From: Pascua guehoae
Taxonomy: Eukaryota; Basidiomycota; Tremellomycetes; Trichosporonales; Trichosporonaceae
Direction: 5' to 3'
DNA: 64,000 nt
NCBI GenBank assembly: GCA_001600415.1
Contig: BCJX01000008.1
Coordinates: forward strand, 743,679-807,678
The notes beneath the pieces were generated by a model. It did not search any database, had not been told where the DNA came from, and saw only the letters and a program-made list of their open reading frames with translations. The translations under genes were made by a program, and so were the position numbers. Positions 22,433 through 31,150 of the stretch are shown one piece after another. Numbering within the stretch: position 1 is the stretch's first letter; the number at the start of each line of letters is the position of its first letter.

Positions 22433-25396
22433 CTAGATACAAGCGACATCCCCAAACCCAAAGTCAAAGTCGTCAACGTTGATATTGAGCGTGCGGCACA
22501 GCTCGTCAAAGTCGAGGTGGGGGAGGGCGGGCTGGCGGGCAAACGCATCGCTCACCACCTGTCCAGCGCCGGCGACGCCCATTGTGACTCCGGCTCCAGG
22601 GTTGGGTGCGGGATACGCCGCCGGGGCGGGGTTTGGCGGTGCGACCTGGGGCGGGGCAGAGGTGAGGCCCAGGGATGCGAGGAGCTGTTCGATGATGGTC
22701 AGCGCCTGGCGGGCCGAGGGGCGGTGGTAGCGCCGGTGGAGCTTTTCGACGATTGTGTACATCTGCGAAGTGAGCGAAGTGTCGATGTGAGAGGCAGCAG
22801 AGGCAACTGGGCTCACCGACTGGAGCGAGTTGAGAATGACTGCGCTGGGCGTCTTGATAAACGAGCTCCACTGCGCGAGGTCCAGGAGGAATGTCGCAAT
22901 GAGCGATGTGAATGCGTTCATTCCTATGGAGTTAGCACGAGGGTAGTCACGTAAACGCCTACTCACCGTAGAAGAGCAGGTACCACGGCGCGCTGAGCAC
23001 GAGCGAGTCGTCGCTCGTCTTCTGGAGTAGTTCGACAGTAAGCACCGCCGCTTCAATGACGGCAGCGAGGCTGATGCCGACGGTAATGTTGCGCTGCTGG
23101 TCTTCGAGATTCTGGACACGGTGGCCTGCGTTGGAGCCAGAGGGGCTCTGCGGACCAGACGACACACCGAGATGCTGTCGAATGGCAACGAGTACCACAC
23201 GCCGGTGCAAAAGGAGCCGCATTGTCAAGGCACGCAGGTTGAGGATGATTGCAAACGGGTTCGAGGGCGTCGATGTGCCAAACTCGAGCTGCGGGGGTAG
23301 CGAGTCTGCCCAGTGGGCGAATTCCTTTTCCAGACGGTACGTTGCCGAAACGACGCGGTCGAGGAGATCGTAGCCGTGTCCACGTGGGGAGAGTGGGTTC
23401 GAGATAAGGTCGGATAGCGCCCGATGCAGACGACTGCGCATGTTAGCGCTGGGAGCATAGTGTGTGTTTTCAGACTCACATGGATTCACAGAAGAAGCGC
23501 ACGTTGAGCTCGGGCTCGCCGGGCAGTGTCGACGGCAGAGGCATGGTCTGCACGTTGGTCGTGACAGCCGGGGGGCGGGCGATCGACAAGGTCATGATGC
23601 TACGGTTAGCTGCTTGCCTACTCGGTACCACGCGCACCAGTCAAAGACATAGGCCGACCACCATGTTCGGAGGCGGATCTCTCGCTCTGCCGGCCCCAAG
23701 CCGGCTGCAGTGAGGGGGTCGTGCAGACCGACAGAGTACGCGGTGCGGACGGCGTCTACAGTCAGCGATCAACATGTGTGAGCACGAGACTCACACCCGA
23801 GAAGGTCCCATCCATAGTTTGGGCGGTCAACACCCTGCATGACCAAGGCACCGATGAGGAGGACTTGGACTGGGGGTTCAGCACAAATCACCACGTTACT
23901 CTCAAACACACCTTTGAGTGTGCTCTGCGGCCAGTCAATGTGCTTGCGGAGCATTCGGAGCGCGACACGGTGCACTGGAGGTCAGAATGTGTCTAGGAGA
24001 AGCCTGCAGATACTCACCATCATTGCCTGTAAGTTGCACTTCAGAGAGATTGTCGACGAGGGCAAAGACGACAAAATAGAGGGCAATAATCGGCTGGTTC
24101 CTGGGTACACGGAGCGGATCATCCTCGTCGGTCGCCCTGTTCACCGCGTCCAAGAGGGCGTCGTAGCCGTTTCGGAGGCTATCAATCGCGAGGAACGGGT
24201 AGACGAGATGTGTGTGGCCGGCGTAAAAGTCCCACATTTGTCCGGCCTCTTCCCTGCCGGGGAGGTCTTCTGGTCTCACAAAGAAATCGGTCAGAGGTGC
24301 GAGTCCCAGGAAGCCGTTGAAGTTGTTAGAGCTTCCAACCTCGCCGCGGGCATTGTCCGAAGTGGGAGGTTGTTGCTGGGCCTCGCCCTCCATGGTTGGG
24401 CGGTACGGGAGGAGGGCATCGAGAAGGACGCGGTGGAACGAGATGCCCGATGTCTCGCCGTAGACTTCGTTTTCCGACGCGGCCCAGATCGTCTTTGCCG
24501 CCTGCGGTGTCGGGCGGTCGGGGACAAGGAGCAGGCCCATGCCGTCAATATTGGTCTCTGGCGAAAAGTAGTCGTGCGGGGATGCGGCAGCGCCCTGCCG
24601 CGGGCCGTCGTGGCCGCGCATCCCGCCCGGTGTGGCGGCCACGTCCAGGCGCGTCGGGACGTGTGGAGAGTGCATGTCCTGGCCCATGTGCGTTCTGTAC
24701 GCCGTGTCGTCATGCTGCCCACGCTCAAACTGCAGCGGCGGCACGGGGTCGACGATCGGGCGCCCCGTCGACATCATCGTGTCCCGCCGCTGGCGGCCGG
24801 CTGGCGACCGCACGTGCTGGTGAAAGGGAGACTCGGACGCCGACGACCGCCGCTGAGGAGACGCAGACCGCGACCGGCGTGAGCCATCATTGCTCCGGCC
24901 ACTGGTGTGGTTTGACTCGAGGCGCAGGATCCGGTGCTCGAGCGCTTCGAGGTATCTGTCCATTAGGACTCGCTCAATGGCAGTGTAAATGGATGCCAGA
25001 GGGAGGACTTGGCCAATGGGCAATCGCCAGAGCCACAGCTGACACGACAACAACCACAGGAATCACTCCTCTGCAACACCGTCGGCAACTCACGTTTTGC
25101 TCACGAGCACCTGGCCCGGAGGCGCAGAGTCGAGCCCGTACGAACACGTATATCCGAGATCGGTACACGGCGTGCACGACGGGTGAATGCCATCACACTG
25201 GCGTTAGCGTGCCGCTGGGGATGGGTCGGGAAGATACCCCGTGTCAGACTCGGCCACGAGACATAACCCAGTGCAACGACCACCGGCCAACCAAACCAAC
25301 CTTTGTCTTCTTGGTCCGACATGGCCCGCAGGCCTGCGCAGTCCGCTTGCGCTTGTGCGAGGGCCCGCTCGGCCCAGGTTGCGGCGTCTGCGACAT
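22433..25396 (-). CDS. Zn(II)2Cys6 transcription factor, probable regulator of the gentisate cluster
   Basis: Ten exons join in frame to 805 aa: 25396-25301, 25197-25094, 24955-24018, 23974-23912, 23869-23795, 23755-23638, 23599-23480, 23433-22967, 22923-22817, 22762-22433. The binuclear cluster is perfect, with Cys at 23, 26, 33, 40, 43 and 50 (C-x2-C-x6-C-x6-C-x2-C-x6-C). It is preceded by KRKR and followed by a coiled segment YLEALEHRILRLES. The long middle has the fungal-specific regulator domain, including GYAVRTAYSVGLHDPL and a WWSAYVFDCIMTLSIARPP segment. The site inside the catabolic island suggests control of its neighbours. Start chosen as the ATG just before the zinc cluster; an in-frame upstream ATG also exists. 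Introns are mostly 38-54 nt. Confidence 0.9.
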
Positions 25397-26215
25397 GTGT
25401 TTGTGTTGGTTGGCGGGGGAGATTGGGGTCGAGAGGCAAGATGGCAGTGGTGACTGACCGGCGGATAACTCGGGATGAAATGGATGTGGGCATGGGCTTG
25501 AAAGACGGCCATGCGAGTCAGGCATCGGGCGACCCCATGGGCCCCGAAGCCTCAAGCCGAGCGCCACACGGTCCACGTCACGTGATCCGGCGCATGTCGA
25601 ACAGATGCTCAGAGTTGTTGCGAGGCGAGCATGCGCACCATGCTTGGGGAAGCTTGTTCATGCTGCACACGGCCTCTCGTCGTCTCCAGATGAACTGTAG
25701 AACACAGCAGCGACGAACATTGGCATTTTAGCACTACAGCTGGAGTAGCAAGTGCTTCTTGTCTGTGGCAGCAGGCGCAGCACACAACCGATCCCAAATG
25801 ACGTTCCCGCTCACAGTCATGTGCTCGTCACGCGTCACTGGCAACTTCCATAGCCGACCCTCAAGCGGACCCAACGGCCGCTCGAAGCCGCCTCCTAGGC
25901 ATGGACTCGTGTATTACAAGGTTGAGTGCACGTCAACGCGGCAATAATCGACACAAGTGGACATGTTGCGATCAGACAACACCCTGTTCCTTCCACCGAA
26001 TCTAGAGCCAGTACAGCATCTCTGCCTTGGGTGCTAGCAATAGTATCTACCTTGAGGGCTCACAATCGTAGAGCATCTCGCCCCTCTGCCTTGAGTACTC
26101 GCAATAGTAGAGCTTCTCGCGCCTCTATTTGGAACCCCAGTTTGAACGCAAGCTTCCATCCATACTACCAATTAACCTAGACTACATAGGACCTCTCGCG
26201 CACGCGCTCTGCGGC
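25397..26215. promoter_or_regulatory. Promoter of the Zn2Cys6 regulator; degenerate tandem repeats
   Basis: Contains GATCCGGCGCA at 25584-25594, identical to an 11-mer in the transporter promoter. Between about 26018 and 26135 a roughly 38-40-bp unit (CTCTGCCTTGAGTACTCGCA-like) is repeated two to three times with divergence. No gene is supported. Confidence 0.4.
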
Positions 26216-27247
26216 CTACTCCTTGTTGTAAAAGTCCTCGTTCTCGTTGCGGTAGAAGCCGAGGGCGGTGATCATGGGCCGGTCGTCAAAGCGGTAGAGG
26301 TAGGTCTTTTCGTCTGCGTGGTGAGAGTATGCCTGCCAGCTGGGGACGGTAAAGGTGTCGCCCTTTGTCCACTCGATCGTCTTGTCGCCGACGGTGCTGC
26401 GGCCCTTGCCGTCAATGACGTGGTAGACTGCGCTTGTGGTTTCGCGGACTGGCTCGGTGGTAGTGCCGGCCTCGACGCGCTCGCACTGTGCGCCGATAAT
26501 CTTGCTGACCTCTTGGCCCTCGCGGCCCTTGGTCTGGGACGTGTAGCGGACGATTGCGTGGGGGCTGTTTACGGCGTCGAGCTTGGCCTGCATGTCGACC
26601 CAGGGGAAGACAATGTCCGACGTCGGCGCGTCCTCGGCCGGGTACCGCGGCTCGCTGTAGTGCTGGACAAAGTGGACGGGGAAGTGCTGGAACTGGGGGA
26701 GGTCGAGGCCGTCGAGCCAGATCATGGGCGTCGCCGACGAGTCGTTGCCGTGGTCGTGGTAGTGCCATGTCGGGGTGAGGATAAAGTCGCCACGGTGCAT
26801 CTTGATGCGCTTGCCGTGCACCGCAGTGAACCCCCCGTTGCCCTCGACGATGAACCGGCATGCAAACGCCGTGTGCCGGTGCGCCGGCGCCGTCTCGCCA
26901 GGCATCACGAGCTGCAGGCCAGCGTACAGCGTGTCCGTCGTGCATGGCGCCTGGGCAGCCGGGTTGATGAGCATCAAGACACGCCGCTCGGCCTGCTTCT
27001 CCGTCACCAGCTGGCCCGCCCGGATCAGGTGCGGGCGCAGCTTGGCGTATTCAAACTTGTGCGCGATCGTCTTGGGCTGCGGCGTCGGCGGGTTGAGCTT
27101 GGCCATCTTGGCCCACAGCGGCTCGACGTGGTGCTCGGGCAGGTCGGCCAGAAGCTTGTCCTGGTTGTCGTCCTTGATGTCGAGGGTGTAGGTCGGGGGC
27201 GGCGCGAGGGGCCCCGAGGTGATGGTAGCAGTGGTAGTGGCGGTCAT
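26216..27247 (-). CDS. Gentisate 1,2-dioxygenase (bicupin)
   Basis: A single uninterrupted exon of 343 aa. Cupin 1 shows His123 and His125 in APAHRHTAFACRFIVEGNG with Glu135, then the third metal His in TPTWHYHDHGN (162-166). Together they make the Fe(II) site used for extradiol cleavage between C1 and C2 of gentisate, giving maleylpyruvate. Cupin 2 (VYHVIDGKGRSTVGDK ... TVPSWQAYSHHADE) is degenerate, as usual in this family. Length fits gentisate dioxygenases; 1-hydroxy-2-naphthoate and salicylate dioxygenases are related alternatives. A TATA-like element sits at about 27361-27370, and the gene is divergent from the monooxygenase at 27871. The start was set at the first ATG that keeps the expected length. 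Confidence 0.92.
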   Translation of the reverse strand: MTATTTATITSGPLAPPPTYTLDIKDDNQDKLLADLPEHHVEPLWAKMAKLNPPTPQPKTIAHKFEYAKLRPHLIRAGQLVTEKQAERRVLMLINPAAQAPCTTDTLYAGLQLVMPGETAPAHRHTAFACRFIVEGNGGFTAVHGKRIKMHRGDFILTPTWHYHDHGNDSSATPMIWLDGLDLPQFQHFPVHFVQHYSEPRYPAEDAPTSDIVFPWVDMQAKLDAVNSPHAIVRYTSQTKGREGQEVSKIIGAQCERVEAGTTTEPVRETTSAVYHVIDGKGRSTVGDKTIEWTKGDTFTVPSWQAYSHHADEKTYLYRFDDRPMITALGFYRNENEDFYNKE

Positions 27248-27870
27248 TGTGTTTTGGGGTGTAAGCTGTGAGGGAGAGGGAGCGGTTGTGGGAAGCGGTG
27301 TGCGACTTGCGTTGTTGAGTGCTGGCGTGGGTGAGTTGGGTGTGGCAAGATGGCAAGAGGTATGTATATGTATGTGTACAACTCCAACAAGCACAAGTTG
27401 TAACTTTAGTGATCTTTGGTGACGCACACCTGCCAAGCTCCACACGCGTTCACCACGGCCGAGAGATACGGTTCTGCATGGTGACAAGCTGTGTAAGCGG
27501 GTGACAGAACCATTGTGGGGCAGCACGGGGCCGCGGGGATGGGTCGGATAGATCGGGGATAGGTCGGATAGATCGGAATTGCCGTTATCGCCCCTGGCGT
27601 CGGCCATTTCAAGGGCTGCGACTCGACACGGATCCATCCCCGGAAGGGTTGGTCGCCGCGGCGCGGCCGCCGGGTAGCGAGCGGGACGCATGCATGGCGC
27701 GTGACGGGCCATCGCAGCATCAAGTCGGCTGACCGTGGTGTTGGACGAGGTTGGCTGAGGAGCTGTACAACGACCAAGGTGGAAACGTCACAAAGTACTT
27801 GAATACGCCACCGATCCACAAACCCAGAGTCACCACCCCATCTTCCGAACACCACACCCTCTTGACAACC
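27248..27870. promoter_or_regulatory. Bidirectional promoter with twin 15-bp elements
   Basis: The 623-bp spacer separates the divergent dioxygenase and monooxygenase starts. Two identical copies of GGTCGGATAGATCGG lie at 27542-27556 and 27562-27576, exactly 20 bp apart. The pair is 295 bp from each ATG. Each copy contains CGG-N6-CGG, a layout compatible with a Zn2Cys6 dimer. The repeat and spacing are seen; the function is inferred. Confidence 0.55.
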
Positions 27871-29751
27871 ATGACATCCTCAAACGGAGCTCCACAGCGC
27901 GAAGCCAAGGCCAACGGCACCACGCCCCCGACCGGCGGCCTGCACGTCCTCGTCATCGGCGGCGGTCTCGGCGGGCTGTCCGCCGCCATCGCCGCCCTCC
28001 TCGCGGGCCACCGCGTGACGGTGCTCGAGGCGGCGTCGAAAATCGCCGAAGTCGGCGCGGGCATCCAGCTCACACCAAACGTCACACGCCTCCTCCGGCG
28101 CTGGGGACTGTTTGGCGCACTCGAGCCCCGCGCCGTCGAGCCGAGCACCATCTACTTCCGCCGCTGGCAGACGGGCGACGTGCTCGGCCTCACCGACCTG
28201 ACCACGTTTGTGGACGAGTTTGGCGCGCCGTACTGGGTCGTCCACCGTGCACACCTCCTCGAGACACTCCTCGGGCGCGCAGTCGAGCTCGGCGCCGAGG
28301 TCCATGTCAACTCGAGGATTGACGGGATCGACTTTGACAAGGCCGAGGTTACGACCGTGGTGAGTCGAGACAGGAGGAATACAGTTGTATCTGGAACGTA
28401 GGGGGACGATTTGGTACCACCCTGCTGCTGTCCTGCCCCGCGACATACTAGACACACCTGTACCACATCCAACCCCCCCCCCCCCCGCATCGAGGCTAAC
28501 ATTCCAGGCGGGCAAAAAGTACTCTGCCGACTTTATCATCGGCGCCGACGGCCTCAAGTCGGTCACACGCACGGCCTTTCTCAACGGCGCCGACCCAGGG
28601 CCCCGCGAGACGCCATTCTGCGCCTACCGCTCCACAGTGCCGATGGACAAGCTCCTCGCCGACCCCGAGCTACGGCCGCTCGTCGAAAAGGCCGACCTGT
28701 CCCTCTGGGTCGGCGACCAGCGCCATGTCATGTCCTACCCCATCAATGGCGGCAAGACGTTCAACATGGTCCTCTCGCACCCCGATACGGGCAGCGCGCC
28801 CACCGAGGACGAGGTGCTCAGGGAGATGAAGGACAACTATGACGGATGGGACCCGAAGTGAGTTCCCTTGGTGTGGCACTTGATTCTGAGCGTCTCGACC
28901 TGTGCCTTTGTTCCTCTGCCTTTGTGTATGCGGCACTTTGCACTTGCATGGGGAGATTCTTCAAGCCACCCACTACAATACCCGTGCAACTACACTACCC
29001 GTGCCACTACAATACCCACCCCACCCTGCACTTCGTACGCCTGCTAACCCCAGGCTCACAAAGATCATCTCCCTCATCGACCGCACGACCAAGTGGAAGC
29101 TCATGACCTACCCCCGTCTCCCGTCGTGGCGGCACGCCTCGGGCCGCTTCGTGCTCATCGGCGACGCCTGCCACGCCATGCTGCCGTACATGTCCCAGGG
29201 CGCCGCACAGGCCATGGAGGACGCGGCGTCGCTGGGCCGGTGTCTCGCGCGCGTCAGCGGTGTCGACGAGCTGAAAGAGTATACCGCGGCGTACGAGCAG
29301 ATTCGGATGGAGAGGGCGTACAAGGTCCAGGCGCGGAGTGCGCTCAACGGGCGTATCTGGCACTGTGAGTCGGTCTTTCTTACCACCCAACTCCCGCGTT
29401 CAACATGGTGACTTGTTTGGTCTTCCTTACCACCCAACTCCCACCTGTCCTCCACCTGGTGATGTGTTTGTTCTGGTACTAATGCCAGACCCCGACGGGC
29501 CCGACCAGATCGCACGCGACGCAGGCATGGCCGCCACCGTCACGGGCAAGCACTATATCCGGTGCACCAACCAGTGGTCCGACCCCGCGACCCAGGTGTG
29601 GCTGTACGGCCACGACGCCGAGCGCGCCGCCGACCAGTTCCTCGACGCCGACGACGGCGGCAACACGACGCCAAAGGGCACGACCAAGACGATCAGCAGT
29701 GTCGGCGTGCAGGAGATGGTGGATGCGGGGTTCTTGGCGCCGCCCAAGTGA
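27871..29751 (+). CDS. FAD-dependent aromatic hydroxylase (salicylate hydroxylase/3-hydroxybenzoate 6-hydroxylase type)
   Basis: Four exons (27871-28359, 28508-28857, 29054-29364, 29489-29751) encode 470 aa. The FAD fold is complete: GGGLGG at 30-35 within VLVIGGGLGGLSAAIAALLA, the DG motif IGADGLKS at 174-181, and GRFVLIGDACHAMLPYMSQG at 310-329 for ribityl binding. This is the single-component class A flavoprotein hydroxylase family. Next to gentisate dioxygenase, 6-hydroxylation of 3-hydroxybenzoate or 5-hydroxylation of salicylate to gentisate is the most economical role; other substrates are possible. Intron 1 has a poly-C tract at its 3' end, intron 3 contains an internal tandem duplication. 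No signal peptide. Confidence 0.9.
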
Positions 29752-30208
29752 GCAGAGAGGGGAGTGCAGTGTTGAGGACAGGTAGTGACTAGTGTGGACG
29801 GCAGTCGACCGATTTATGGGACGGGAGGGGAGGCTTGGCTGCTGGGAATATGTTTCTTGCGTAGTTTAAGATTGAGTGAATGCAGGGCTACGTTTCGCTT
29901 GAGGAAAACATTCATTGTCCCATGAAAACACACAATGAATATATGGCCAGCGACAACCAGGCCTACTCTGGTGCTTTCCGCACTGACCGTCCGCAAAAGA
30001 GCTTCGGTTGGACTGTCGGATCAATCTCCGCCTTGCTCTGGCTCCTTGCCGCCGTCGTCAAGTCCACGCAAGATCAGATTGTGAGGGTCGACGACGCACC
30101 TATGCCACTTTGACACTGACAATCGAAACCCCCTCCCGACACCACAAACCCATCCCAGACTCGGCATAGTGTCCCTCCCAAGGTTGAAGCTCGCCAACGA
30201 TACCAAAA
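29752..30208. other. Intergenic; possible small membrane-peptide ORF
   Basis: An open frame at 29880-30113 (+, 77 codons) contains a hydrophobic segment, FGWTVGSISALLWLLAAVV. It has no recognisable homologue and no clear promoter, so I do not call it a gene. Confidence 0.25.
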
Positions 30209-30332
30209 AGGTCACGACGGGGATTGAACCCGCGATCTCCTGATCACTGTGAGCGGCCAAGAGGGATTGGATGGAATACCTCTTGTGTGTCTCAAGTCGT
30301 AGTCAGACGCCGTACCATTTGGCCACGCGACC
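30209..30332 (-). tRNA. tRNA-Arg (anticodon ACG), with 52-nt intron
   Basis: The minus strand gives acceptor GGTCGCG/CGTGACC, anticodon stem TCTGA/TCAGG, loop CTACGA then intron, and T-arm GCGGG-TTCAATC-CCCGT. The intron occupies 30245-30296, after position 37. The anticodon ACG decodes CGU (Arg). A T-run follows the 3' end as expected for RNA polymerase III termination. Confidence 0.85.
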
Positions 30333-30509
30333 GATGTGATACGGGGCCAGTGTCGTCGTCCCGGCCTCGTTCTGGGCGCCCGATCTTCACCTGACCTTTC
30401 GTTTGCTCCCAAGGGCCATTGGGATTGATGGGGTTGCGGATGAGCGAGATGGGAGACGAGGGAACGGTGATTGAAGATGTCGCTGTTCATGTCGTCACTC
30501 TGTTGGGCG

Positions 30510-31150
30510 TCATTGCACTATGTATTCAACACGGTCGGCCAGCCATACCAAATCGGGCTGCCTAAATAGGTACTTAAGCAAGGGGGCGTTGCGCGATGGC
30601 TGCCCGCGAGGGGGAAGATCGATACCCAGACCGATGATTGTCCTGATAGTCCTGTCCTCCACGAAATTCTGCGGGCGTCAGCGATGTTCCTCAAGTTACA
30701 CACGTACAAGGTAATTCAGATGCACCTGATCAGGATGCGGCCCATGGGGTGTCAAGGGCAGCCTCCGTGGCAGGAACGCGAATATGGGAAGCCCCACAAG
30801 TGCAATTGTTTTCAACAAGGCATCCCGGTCGAGTACGGTCTTTGCCCAGTTGTACTGGGTGCGCGCGGCGGGGAGCATGGCAGTCCAGTCCGGAGGGTCA
30901 TACAAGAGGAAATGGAGTTGGCGCCAAACATCTTGGTCATCCTGGTGCGTCAGCGGATCGTAGACATAAAAGGTCACTCACAGATTTGATTATGCTGCGA
31001 AGGTATCGGTCGGTGTGGGATACACGGAGCACGGTTCGGACATCATCGACGGCGGCGAGAGCAATGATGTTGACCAGGATCTGGGAGTGTAAGCTGAGAA
31101 AATTCGGCAAGAAGAACACTCACTTCATAGGGCAGCGACTCAATGGACAT
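30510..31150 (-). CDS. Short F-box protein, paralogue of the 10030-11576 gene
   Basis: Four exons (31150-31124, 31080-30982, 30941-30708, 30668-30510) encode 172 aa. It begins MSIESLPYEILVNIIALAAV followed by VLRVSHTDRYLRSII, an F-box. The next exon (DDQDVWRQLHFLLYDPP ...) aligns with DDGQAVWHAVHGVLYDDP of the gene at 10030-11576, and the last exon shares an NAPLL-containing segment with it. The first intron interrupts the F-box at the same residue in both genes. It stops about 270 residues before the end of the longer paralogue, so it is either a short family member or a truncated copy. All introns are 39-43 nt with good signals, so it is probably expressed. Confidence 0.7.

Noticed and set aside
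22220..22954. 244-codon plus-strand frame beginning in the CACAACTA repeat
   Set aside because: It lies antisense to the well-supported exons of the Zn2Cys6 gene.
30360..30509. Further tRNA or small RNA next to tRNA-Arg
   Set aside because: No second B-box or cloverleaf could be folded from this stretch.
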